From positions 22,046,162-22,110,161 of the forward strand of contig OU612067.1 in assembly GCA_914767715.1 (NCBI GenBank): DNA of 64,000 bases, read 5' to 3'. This stretch comes from Membranipora membranacea (taxonomy: Eukaryota > Bryozoa > Gymnolaemata > Cheilostomatida > Membraniporidae). The position numbers and the translations under genes were made by a program. Below are positions 37,601-48,650 of this stretch, one piece after another. The notes below the pieces were generated by a model. It saw only the letters and a program-made list of their open reading frames with translations. It did no database searches and had not been told where the DNA came from. Positions within the stretch are counted from its first letter, which is position 1; every line of letters starts with the position of its first letter.

Positions 37601-40600
37601 CTTACTATGCTGTAGGTGTAGCATATAATGCTAGGTAACTCAGTAGTACGTCCATCTCTGAAGATCGGTTTGGCCAACAAAGTATATTTATGTACATGTC
37701 ATACTGCTATTATATAACTTACATATTTGTGTGTAAAACTTTGATAAAATGATTGATTGATTGGTCGATTGATTGATCGATATTAATTGATTGATTAGCT
37801 ACCACAAAGATTAAATGTTGCAAGTAAAGGATGCATATACTTTATCATAAAAGGAGCTTGCTACTGGAGTATTGAACTTGCATTATAAAAAGTATCTCAT
37901 TGACCATAATGCACATTTACCTCATGATCCATATTCGCCTTAGGAAACAGTCTACTCAAGAAATCTACTCGTGCACTTCCTGTTTGTTTGCTAACTTACC
38001 TATATATTGATGTATTTTTTTTTGTAGTTTCACAGCTGTACATAAGACAGAAGTGATTAAGAACACACTGGACCCCACATGGAGGGAGATGATGGTCAGT
38101 GTAGGCACTTTCTGTAATGGAGATAAAGCTAGGACACTCAAAGTAGAATGTTATGACTGGGATACTGACGGAAGGTGCGTTTGTTTCTTATTACTTTATA
38201 TTTGTCGACCGAGATACATTTAAAATGTATCGTGTGAGGTCGGAAGGTACAGAAAAGTGTTCCAATGCTGCAATATATCGTATTGCATCATCATAGTAAA
38301 TCACAAAATCACGGTATTTGAAAAAAAAAGACACTTCATGTACATTATCATTATTATTGAGATTATAAAAAAGACATGTCTACTAACATCAGTTTTCATC
38401 TACCGGCCATATTTGAAGAAGAGGTTGTTTAATCTCTACACTTTGGTCAGGAATTCGTAAATTCCTCTTCCAGATTATAGTAATTCAATCACAATTGATG
38501 GTTTGCCAATATGGTGAACTGAAGTATGTTGCCTTGAAAGATTTCAGCGACAAGTTTAGATTTGATATTGTTTTTTTTTCAAATACCCGACCAGATTACT
38601 TCTTCCTACTTGTTGCTTGCGTCACAGAGTACTATTGGTAAATACTCAGTGAAAAATCCGTCATTACAACACCCTCCAGTTAAAGTACAAATAAACCGCT
38701 AATACACTGTTTCTGAGCGTAAATTTTAGCCTACTTTTGGAGCTGTCCTCTCTCCATTTCGCTGATCAATTGTTTTCCTTGCTGTCTAAATTCTTAGTAT
38801 GATAATTTTAGTGATTGTATTCCGCTCAGTGTTTTGTATGTGGTTTTCTTATCAAATTTGCAGCAGGTAATAGCATCTATCATTTACTTTTGATAAGTTC
38901 AACCTGTATGTATGGGCCTCATTAAGAGCGAAGAATCAGTAAGTCTAGTATGCTACTGCCATCGTTCTGCACTCTGCAGTTTCAACTGATTGACCCTCAT
39001 ATTAATATCTTAATACAATAAGATGAGAGACTGATAACCTCGTCGCAAAACTCGAATAGAGTATACCTTGAACTGATTGTAGGTGCTGCGGGTAGTTTGG
39101 TTTTATGTTTGAATTAAGATTGGCTCTTGATGCCTTACATTTAGTTGCCTCTCTTAGGGCAAAGCACAGTACAAACTAGTAGTATTACAGTAGGACCATT
39201 GCCCCGGTTGGGGGGGAGGGGGTCGGACGGTGGGCAAGAGTCTGGGGGGCTCAGACTACCATTGAGTATAAGCAATAGTAAAATATCAAATATGGCTACA
39301 TGTTATTAATTCCCTTCCTGTGTGTAAATTTTGATGGATCTACAATTCCACATATTGTGAGGACACTGGACTTCTCCGTAATACGTTGACTTGTAGCTCC
39401 ATCCTCCTGTCATATCTCGATAATCTCACTAATCTATGTATTGCGTTTGTTTCCCTCAGCCACGACTTGATAGGCGTCTTCCTCACCAACGTCAACGAGT
39501 TAGCAAAGCACAGCGTAAACTTTGAACTTGTGAACCCAAAGAAGACCAAGAAGAAGAAATATGTCAACTTTGGTGTGGTAAGATTTCAGCGTCCATATTA
39601 GTCTACGTGCTCAGACGGCTCTGTTGCATGTTTGTTTGGTGTTGATTTTCGTACATGCCTGCAGACGATGTCCCCTCTTGCTCGCTATTTTCCCACGTTT
39701 ACCCGGGATAAAATTTTAAAATGCTTGCAAAGTCCTCTTCCGGTTCAACCAACTACTCGGTTTGACTTTGACACAACAAGATGACACAAAAATGCCTATT
39801 CGATGCCATCAGTAAATCTTACATAATATGTTTGATATGGAGTATGGGCCTTACTGACTATTACCGAGTATGGGACTTACTGAATATTACCGTCAGATCG
39901 CTGTATCCTCAATAATAAGATATTATGTCCATGTCATTGAGGATGCAGCAACCTGACGGTAATATTAAAGATATTGAACTAACACTGTTTGTGTAACATT
40001 GAGAGAGTTTTTGATATTTGTCAGTGAAAATTTCATCACCAACCTCTATTTTCTCTTCCATTCTGCTTGTAGATACATGTAGATCATGCCAGGGTCGAGT
40101 AAAGTTACACATTTTTAGACTACATACAATCTGGGTAAGATAATCATACTACTGGCTCCATCTCAACATCAAATATATAATCATTGAGGTATGCCCAAAG
40201 ACCAAAACATGTTATAGCCAGGCAGTAACTTATGATAAAGTTGTGTGAGATTTGCATGGTAAAAATAAGTTCTACTTGACTTGAATTACTGATGGTGGAA
40301 AAAGTGCCTCCCATAAGGGAAGGTAACTCTCATTCTCTGCATTATGAGGTCACTATGATCAGGATATGCAATACCAGAGTGGATCATCATTTCACATAAT
40401 TTGTTATAAAATGCGTTGTTATATGGAGATTTGTAATAATCCATCATATGTGTTAAACAAGTTGGAGTTATGCACTCAGTTGGAATTTTTTCTGTTGCTC
40501 AAACCTGAGGGTCTGTTTTACCAAGAATTTTTACATGTGTAATTCACACAAGCTTGTTTTTCGGATACGCGGGCTTGTCAATCAAGAAACCAAATTATAC

Positions 40601-41305
40601 CTAGGCTGGTAAGGTAACCCTCCTGTCTTCTGTACAATAGATGAGAAGACATTTTTTCGTATCTATGTGTTCATCGCAATTAAATGTCATCTTTCTTACT
40701 TAGAAAATAATTCTGGCGAATATTATGTCATATTTTTCAAAAGGCTCCAAAGGAACTCAAAACGCTGAAGTTTCATTATAACCGTTGAGCTTTGCTTTGA
40801 GGTTATGAGTCGGCCTTTGATATAATCGCCCTCCCCTATATAATAAATAGAAAATTCGCAAACTCTTGAAGTTGTCCTCTCCCAACATATGAAATCATCA
40901 CGTTTTACATTGTTTGTCACTTTGGACACCATCTTGATTCGGAGTAGCATCCTCCTGACAATGGGAAAGGCGACCTCATATGGATGGTTTCCCGGAATCA
41001 AGAATTTGTTGCTTTTTGAATCCTGTGACATCCCTGGGGAGATTTTGAAACCTCTCTGTTTAATTGAGATTGACCCTTCTGAAACACAAGGACAACATCT
41101 GTAGTCCAGCAGATAATCATTGCTATTATACTCATCACTTGTTTTACATTTTCAGAGTTCAGCTCAATTTCACAGTGGCGATAGATATCACCGGCTCTAA
41201 CGGTAAACCATCGAGTCCTCAGTCGTTTCATTACCTCGGTGCCCAGATGAACCAGTATGTTACAGCCCTGAGCTCCGTTGGTACGATAGTACAAGTTTAT
41301 GACAG
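28662..41305 (+). CDS. Copine gene, 5-prime half intact, A-domain core not found
   Basis: Copines bind membrane phospholipid in a calcium-dependent way through two C2 domains followed by a von Willebrand A-like domain. Exons are 28662-28735 (start MAVPNFQLG), 29117-29204, 29779-29882, 30756-30795, 31350-31430, 31821-31953, 33942-34088, 35220-35337, 36063-36124 and 37147-37297; phases agree throughout. C2A shows [17 protein letters not shown] and [11 protein letters not shown]2B shows [27 protein letters not shown] and [10 protein letters not shown], with calcium-binding Asp residues kept. The last exon starts the A domain ([17 protein letters not shown]). The rest of that domain, over 200 residues in the family, was not found. 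Exon 1 uses a GC donor. A second copy of the last four exons follows at 38028-41305. About 332 codons are accounted for against 530-590 in full copines. Either further exons are too diverged for me to see or the gene is truncated. Confidence 0.9.
33279..33625. mobile_element. TA-flanked MITE carrying a tRNA-Ala-like module
   Basis: The ends CCCTATAGGAGTTTAGTTT and its near-inverse at 33605-33625 bound 347 bp. The second copine unit at 37708-37725 has the empty site, TATATAACTTACAT, so the insertion duplicated only the dinucleotide TA, as Tc1/mariner-type elements do. A tRNA-like sequence with a trailing T-run sits inside. No transposase is encoded. Confidence 0.88.
33436..33512 (+). tRNA. tRNA-Ala(TGC)-like sequence inside a MITE
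   Basis: GTCTGGTGTAGTGGTCTAAG gives a D-arm/A-box; the anticodon loop CTTGCAA would place TGC at the anticodon; GGTTCTAATCCC is a slightly degraded B-box. It is followed by GTTTTTTTTT, a polymerase III terminator. The acceptor stem pairs through G-U bonds and one anticodon-stem pair is broken. It is probably a tRNA-derived relic that may still be transcribed. Confidence 0.45.
35366..35756. mobile_element. Long foldback insertion in copine intron (unit 1 only)
   Basis: Two arms of about 170 bp, for example GTGGCATTACATTATCAACC and its inverse, pair around a turn of about 50 bases at 35540-35575. Unit 2 keeps only a small similar piece near 39603-39640 (GTGCTCAGACGGCTC), so the element was either inserted into unit 1 or deleted from unit 2. 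Confidence 0.8.
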
Positions 41306-41645
41306 GTATGAATCTAACATGACTTATTGTCTAATTGGTATGAGCTGACAAGCTGCTTGGGAGTGATATCCCTTCTGTTTCATCCCACCCGATCTTGTGT
41401 TTTTTTTTATTGTATGAGTTGGATAGCTGGTTGGTCAACCATCTAGCTGACTGATGTTGATATTCCGTCAATAACTCCTCACCCGTCGCACTTTGGAAAC
41501 CACAGTTTTTAAAGAGTTGTTTTAGCTTGCTCATGTTGCTAACAGTGGCTTTCTGTTAGGGGTTGATAAAGAAATGCTGATAACTACAACCCTGGCAAAG
41601 TTTATGCACTATGACTAGAATTATTCAATGAACCACCTGAAAAAT
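37554..41645 (+). pseudogene. Copine internal tandem duplication, unit 2
   Basis: Second copy of four copine exons: 38028-38174, 39460-39577, 40073-40134 and 41156-41305. The third has a stop TAA at 40100-40102 where unit 1 has AAA. The last exon of unit 1 ends in phase 0, while the first exon of unit 2 must be entered in phase 2, so the units cannot be read in series; unit 2 could only serve as a mutually exclusive alternative and then would hit the stop. A small foldback at about 39859-39985 is specific to this unit. Confidence 0.85.
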
Positions 41646-43121
41646 TGACATACTATTATTGAGTGTAAATCATAGACTTAATAATAATTGTTATTAAGTC
41701 TATGGTGTGAATATGTCACGTTGATGTGAAGTGGCCCTCATTTTAAGCTCAACATCAATAATGACTATGACTATAATTCTATCCCTCCCTGATTGACTCG
41801 GAGTTGTCTGTCTACGGAAGACGAGCAATGACAAACAATTTATTTTAAAGTTTAAAAAGTTTGTCAGTACTCGGCTACACGAAGAGAGAGGGTAACTCCC
41901 AGTAAGAATGAGTTATCCTAGCCTGAATAAGAGCTCTTATGCAATCGGTAACAGGTTTAGTGGGCGTGTCTTTTCTTGGCGGCAATAACAAAGTCACTCA
42001 GTTCTCTGATAGTTGACAATAGCAAAGCATCTCAATGTAGGTAGTAGTTATAGTCATGGGCCCCTGGGACTTACATGTCTTTACTTTGCCAATGTCCAGT
42101 ATCGACCACTGGACATTGGCAAAGTAAAGACATGTAAGTCCCAGGGGCCCACGGTTATAGTTCACTCGGTGAGATCACAACCAACATAGGCTGTCAACAA
42201 TGAAGGGAGTTCTTTGCTGTCAATATTTATTTATTAAGCCTGAGCAGGATAAGCCAAGAAGATGAGGAGCTGGGAGTTCTATGGAATATACAAACCAAAT
42301 ATGAGTATGATACTATATGGCTATCTATATGTGCTTGAAAGTAATGATCTGATCTGATGATTGCAATGAACTCCCTCTTTCATTGTTCATTAATAATGTA
42401 AGTACATGGGAGGTGCAAATCACCAATCCTCATGTGGACATGAAAAAATCCATTATGTGATGTGAGTAGTCAGTAATAATTGTAACTACAGTAAATGCAC
42501 AGGACTTAGTCACATGCATGTGACCAACCTTGGTGTTTTGTATTGGTCATATCAAGGAGTAACCTGTTACTCCTTAGTCATATGTATGTGACTACACACA
42601 TAGATTACATGATGATGATGATCGGAGTGAGTCACCGGAGCGATAATAATATTCAATAATGTAATTGTCAATGATATTTATCCGCCGGACTCTTGCAGAG
42701 GGTCACCTCCTTTGGAGCATAACTATATGTATTCTTATTTTGTTGGTGATGTGTCACTGCCGCTGTCTGATTTCTTTCTTTGTAACCAAACGGCACCTTT
42801 TTCTCATCTAACCTACAAATCTACCAACGTTGAGATATTGACAACCTACATAACCAGACATCATCACTCTAATCTGCTTATCACCTGCCTCATGCTTTCC
42901 CGAAAAGCGTGTCAGAGTATCCTAAAGATAGTTAGAGTGCCCTGAAGCCATCAGCATGCGCCCCCGACCATTAGCTACCTGGCTGGCTAACCAACATGAA
43001 CTTGATCAGCTTACATCATGATCTCGATTATCAACTGCTAATTGCTTGATCGTAGCCAAACTTTTCGTGAAACACAAGCATAAAAATTTAATACACAGTT
43101 TTGTTATGTGAATCTTTCAGG
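41646..43121. other. Stretch downstream of copine, no gene seen
   Basis: I looked here for the missing copine A-domain exons and saw none. It contains the 99-bp palindrome at 42055-42153 and short inverted phrases around AGTCACATGCATGTGAC near 42509. Confidence 0.45.
42055..42153. mobile_element. 99-bp near-perfect palindrome with 8-bp target duplication
   Basis: Only the two termini of the foldback family are present, joined head to head: CATGGGCCCCTGGGACTTAC on the left and its inverse on the right, with GGTCGATACTGGACATTGGC at the junction. It is flanked by GTTATAGT on both sides (42047-42054 and 42154-42161), so it is a genuine mobile minimal element. Confidence 0.92.
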
Positions 43122-45854
43122 TGGAACTTGGGACTTGTAAAGATGGTAATGACTGCCCTGGTTTCCAGTCGACAGATGACATCTCTCAATACTATCATTG
43201 CCTCCATGAGGCCGCTGCTCTCTCATTAGCAGCAGACAATGGTAACAGGTTGTTTTACTTATCTAGTTTTAAATTTATTGTTATGATACAAGTTTGCAAA
43301 GCATGTATAGGTGTAGGCTTGATGTCATCATGGAATGGATTAGTACGAAAATCCATGATGTCATCTTGCAGATCATTTACTATATAACACCTCTGCAAAC
43401 ATTTATCTGTAAAGTGACCTCATAGTGAATACAAGGAGTAAGTAGAATCTATCCTGTTAGCTGGTCAATCATTATTCCTGTCACTGCTACAGTTCAAACT
43501 CTCACACCCTCCCATCCTCGCTGTCGCATTGGTTAACTTGATTTTTTGTATATAGGCATAGCTGTTAAATCCATATTATCGACAGCATGGTGTAATGGTT
43601 AGAATTTGAGAGTTGCAGGTTCGAATCCCAGTCACTACTCATGCTGCTAAAGGAGGTGAGCTCTCCGGGCAATAGCCTAGCTTGCCCACCCTAACTTTGT
43701 ACAAGTGTGCACTGATTAAATGAGTTGTATTGTTGATCTTATGTAAGCATATTCTCATTGCCCCCCCCCCCCGAAAGGGGCAATGAATTGCAAATAAAGC
43801 GATTATTATATATTTGACAGCTCTGATTTACACATGCATGTGTCTCACAGCTGAAGACTAGATTAGATTTTATTTATAACAAGCGAAATGATCATAAAAA
43901 CTTGAAAACTGTTGAAGAGGCTGAATATGATGCAGATCTAATACATGAAAAGCGACACCCCACTCCCCCAACATGACAATCTCGATAAGAGCTTTAGTCT
44001 GCTTATACTCTGTATGAGACATTTAAGAACATCTCACCCACCAGAATCAGACTATGTAGAGTCCAACACACATTGTCAAGGCCCCAATAAGAGGCACATG
44101 GTGTCTGAATCTCCCTGCTTTGTTCATTGTTCAGTTCTTTGTTCTTATCTCAATTATCTTTCTTTGAAAAAATCCTTCCGCATATGTCAACAGTCTAACC
44201 AATCAACGTTTCCTTTGTTTTTTGATCATCGTATTTCTTGAATACCTCCCTACGCTCATTTAGCTGTGTGTAATCCAATATCAATTAGTTTTCTTTCAAC
44301 AGCAACCTGCTAAAATAACTGAAACCACAGCAAGGAGAAACCCTTCCATCCATGCAAGCTCTTACCCTGCGGCCTCTTGTCCAGCAGCACCAATAAACAC
44401 CAAACAGGAACAGAAAGCAACCAGAGACTTAATCAGCTGAAGAAAGAGGACTCCTAACAAATTTCCACAGCAGCAATCAATGTTTGCAGAGGGTAAGGAT
44501 ACTGAACTGATAATATTATATGGGAGACTAATTTGTGGGCTCAAACTTCGCTTGGGTCACTAGAATTGAAATTCCATTTTCATTACCCTAACCGAACCAG
44601 TGTTGGTTTAGGTCAGGGTTTCAATTATGGAATGACATTTCCAGCAACCCAAGCATACTATGCATTGAGCACTCAAACTAGTGTGTACTGTATACTCTCT
44701 GAAGCCTTATCATAATTCTTACTTGCAATGTTTTATTATCAGGGTACAATTTGGTGTGTAGTGGTGAAATAGTTCGACAGTGCTTATTCAAGGTTTCAAA
44801 AAGTATGATATACACTTATTTGAAGCATATTATACTGTTCTTTGAACCTGGAGCAAACAGGCCCACAAAAACAGCTGGTGAACAAGCTTATCAAAAGGTT
44901 TGAGCAAGACAAAGCAGGTTAGTAATAGTATGATGGGTGTGCAATGATTGCGTATTGAAGCATCTTTTTAAAATAAAAACAATTCTTAGCCCTGACATAA
45001 CCATGCTATAACCATACCACTCCTGTTTTTACACTATTCAGTCAATTCATTAGGACTTGGCAAAAAGTCAAAACTTGGGAATTTGTCTTTGGTACTAGTA
45101 CTACCCCTTTATCATTTACAGATAAAATCTTGGGGACTTGAGCCTTCAGGTATTCTCTAAACACATAGCTAATCATAGAGATACTTACGTTTGTTTGCGA
45201 TATTAATTAATTATATTAGCAAACTCAATCAGGGTGCTTGGTCACTGGGTGCAGGCCCCAGAGAACTGAGAAAAAGGTTCATTGCGTAAGGCAGCCCTCG
45301 CACCCTGTATTGATATGCCAAATCCTGCATATGGTCCCAAGATTGTCATTCTGTGAGAGTGCCATGAAATGGGGACAGACTTGGGTTTTTTTTGTGAGAA
45401 GAGTAATGTATTGGGATTATTTTTCCACATTTTATTTTGAAAAATGACCACTGTGTGGAAGTTAACCTGATGTTGAACAGTGATGGTGAACTGAGGGTAA
45501 TTCATCAATAGCGTGTAAATAGACTGTATTTACCTGTACTGTAACAATGTTTGTATGTGCCTCCATTTCAAAAAGTTCACAAATCAACAACCAGATTTAT
45601 GAAACCTAAATTTGTTACAGTTAGAAAACACAGCAAGAACTCAATACTGTACTGTACTTATCTAAAGCACCGTCAAGCTTGGAGTTTCTGTGTCTGAAAT
45701 TTGCCATTGTTCAGCCAAAATTAACCATGTGAAGTGTGATTTATACCCAAAAATAAACATCATATAATCCAGGAAAATTCATGATTTCATGAGTTTTATC
45801 ACGTCGCATGTATTTATTGTTTCAGACAGCACGGAAAAAGACATTGGAATGTGA
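43122..45854 (+). CDS. Small unrecognised multi-exon gene (tentative)
   Basis: Plausible exons are about 43122-43237 (after TCTTTCAG; GNDCPGFQSTDDISQYYHCL), about 44326-44493 (RRNPSIHASSYPAAS then RKRTPNKFPQQQSMFAE), about 44861-44919 (PQKQLVNKLIKRFEQDKA) and 45826-45854, ending DSTEKDIGM and a stop. The splice phases chosen are mutually consistent. An in-frame TGA lies in the second exon near 44438, at the sequence ATC AGC TGA AGA. I do not recognise the protein and no domain is evident; a short coiled-coil tail is possible. The 5-prime end is unknown. It might instead be a decayed gene or chance open frames with good splice signals. Confidence 0.35.
43583..43800 (+). mobile_element. tRNA-derived SINE, family 2
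   Basis: GCATGGTGTAATGGTTAGAA is an A-box-like head and GGTTCGAATCCC a canonical B-box. The body continues through a poly-C tract near 43760 to a tail of short A-rich sequence. Right boundary approximate. Confidence 0.65.
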
Positions 45855-46410
45855 TTGCTGGTGATTGCGGTCCCTAAAGAATGTTACCTGCACCTTTGCA
45901 TTTTCACTAACAGGCCTTGTCCATGAAGGGTGCATCTATTTTCTGAGCGTATGTCACACTCAGCCAATGTTTGTTTTGGATAAAATAAGTTCTAACAAAA
46001 ACAATTATTAGATGGTACTGCAATAAAATTTATATACAGAAGTTCATCAATATTGGTTCCTTGTCTACTATTTATGGCCATGTTTGTGGGTAGTAATTAT
46101 ACAAGGCCTTCAGTATAAGGCATACAATCTGACTACAATGATGTATATCGATCAATTGTTTTTGTTAGGTTTTCACAACTGACTGACCCATGGAAAGACA
46201 TGTGACAGCATGGAAAGACATGCTGCCAAGCTGGAAAGACAGCTAAACCTACTACAAGGGGTCCCAGCAATGGGCCATGTAAGGCCAATAACCCTAACAC
46301 GTACGCTGTGTTTCATAGGGTGGCAATGGTGGAATGGAATGTGCTGTGGGATGAGAGAACACAACTCCAAGTAGTGAATTAGCGCCATTGACCCATTCTC
46401 TTTTGGGGAT

Positions 46411-46691
46411 GGTGAGATGGCGCAATCAGTTAGCGCGCTTGCTATTCACTGCCAGGCGATTAGTGCCGCAGGAGTTGTGGGTTCGAGCCCCACTGGGGGA
46501 GCTTTCATTGTTGATTGTTCCCCCAGCACCCTCGGGTGTATACCTCTCCTGTACCTGTTAATGTAAATTGTTATATCATTGACTACTCATTCAAGTTTCA
46601 CCTTAAGTTTTACTACCTGAAGACATGACAATGGGTCCCTCTCACTTCTTGGATGCACTACCAAGTAGCAAATGGCGCTTTAACTTAACTT
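46411..46691 (+). mobile_element. tRNA-derived SINE, family 3
   Basis: The head GATGGCGCAATCAGTTAGCG is a clear A-box and GTGGGTTCGAGCCCCAC a perfect B-box hairpin; the spacer between them is too long for a simple tRNA anticodon arm. A body of about 190 bases ends in TTTAACTTAACTT, which looks like the short repeated tail of a SINE. Confidence 0.75.
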
Positions 46692-48603
46692 GATCTCTTC
46701 GATTAAAATGGGGATGTAGCGGTATATCCCATGTCTCTGCAAATAGTTGCATGACTATGAGCCTTGAAGAAAAATCTTGTTTTGGCTTTGGATCTCTCAT
46801 GTATTTGCTATTTTGAAGACTGAGTATTATGTATCATATTTCGCAAAAGGTCTCTGTCTGTGCATGTTTTTGCTTCCATCGGCAGCTGGAGATCTCCATT
46901 CCTGTAAATTGTAAATAGTGTCCTGCTATATTTGAATCAAGCACCCTATTCAGTTTGGTAACAGATTGCAGAATAATACACTCTTGTTGAACTGTACATG
47001 GATTGGATTTTCCAAAAAAAGGGGAGATATGATGGCATCAGATCAGAAAAAAGGGTATGATACACTGTTCCATTGGTCTAGACAAGGGTTGCTATATATG
47101 TGATCAAGCCAAAGGACTGAAATTGACTAATTCCTTGTCGTCACTGCTGAGGTGTGTACTACTCATCAAAAGTCATTGGATTGCACCCGTCAGTGTCCAG
47201 TTTAAAATCTTGAAGGATGTTATGCGGTTGATTTAAATGTCTGCTTGACAAAAGCAAGATGTAATCTGAGAACAACAAAAAGATAAGCCACATATTACAC
47301 TTCACATTTAAGCCACACCCACAGCAATTGCATTATTCCGATTGAGTAATACTCATATGACAGTCTATGAATCAGAGTTGTCCCCTCTTTGTGTGTAGAC
47401 GAGGTGAGACATGTGAATTATTTTACCTGCAGGTTTACAAAATTTTATATGTCATAGTCCGGGCAAATACCGAAGGCGAGGTATGACACAGAATTTTTTT
47501 TCCTGTGTAGAAAAGAAAAAATTCTTTATGTCATCGTTCGCCTTCCGTAGTCTGTCCTCAGCTGTGTAACCGGTAAAAGTATCACTGTGTCATGCTGTAA
47601 ACGAGTGGGTCAAAAATGGAGGGAGGGGTGAAAGACTTATAACATTAATTAATTTCATCCATGGCTTGATTTACAGATGGTTGGCCCCCAGCATCGCCAC
47701 TAAGCCACTAATATTTTATCGCCGGTGCTTCGTGATGCTTGTGATAAGAAACCTGATTTTTTCTTCTAATCAAACAGCGGTAAAAGTGTCACCATGTCAT
47801 GTTGTAAACAAGAAGGGTCAAAAATTGAGGGCAGGGGTGAAAAACTAATAACATTCTTTTAATTCACTCATGTTGTACATGTACTAATGCTAGGTCTGCC
47901 CTGAATAGAACGTGATTGTGTCATCTTGTATTTGGGCTGAAGGAAGAATTATGATGAGTACATTTGGAGTATACGTGCTATGCAAAGGAATTGATAAATG
48001 CTTGTCAAATTCTTGCAACACAAAAGTGACGAAAAATGGAATCAAGAATTCCACCCCTTTCCCTGTCTTTCATATCATGGTTGTCAAAAAGATCATTACT
48101 ATATAATTGTATTTCAATGCGTAGGGTAGGTGTAGGGGTTTTCGAGGGTAGGGTACTGTCAATATACCTGCTGCACTTGAGATCTTTCTCTTTTCAGCTA
48201 ACAATAACAAAAGCATCAAATTCAACAGGTTCAAGATTTAAGAATATTCGTATCGTAGCTCTCAGCCCACGATGACGAACTACTCATGTTACATATAATA
48301 CCAACAACCTGCATTCTCTGCACAGGCTATTTATATAGATAATATCTCATGGAACATGAGTTCTGTTCCAGATAGGTGTGAGGAACGGAAATAGAAATTA
48401 TGATAAAGGTGGTTCCCCGCATATACTTATAAAGTATATGCTGTGAGGAACGGAAAAGGAAAGGGGGTAAGGGAAGTTACTCTGAATAACTTCAAGTTCA
48501 AACACGTAATTTAGTGAATTTAGTTATCTTTGTGTATTCAATTTGGAGTTGTTTGCTCCTTCTATAAAATCTATGAATGAATATCTCGATGACGTAATTC
48601 AGG

Positions 48604-48606
<3 letters not shown>

Positions 48607-48645
<39 letters not shown>
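48607..48645. repeat. TG dinucleotide microsatellite
   Basis: About 19 uninterrupted TG units. Likely to be length-polymorphic. Confidence 0.95.

Positions 48646-48650
<5 letters not shown>

Noticed and set aside
46411-46502. A functional tRNA gene
   Set aside because: A and B boxes are excellent, but the spacer between them is long, no normal anticodon arm can be drawn, and a SINE-like body and tail follow.
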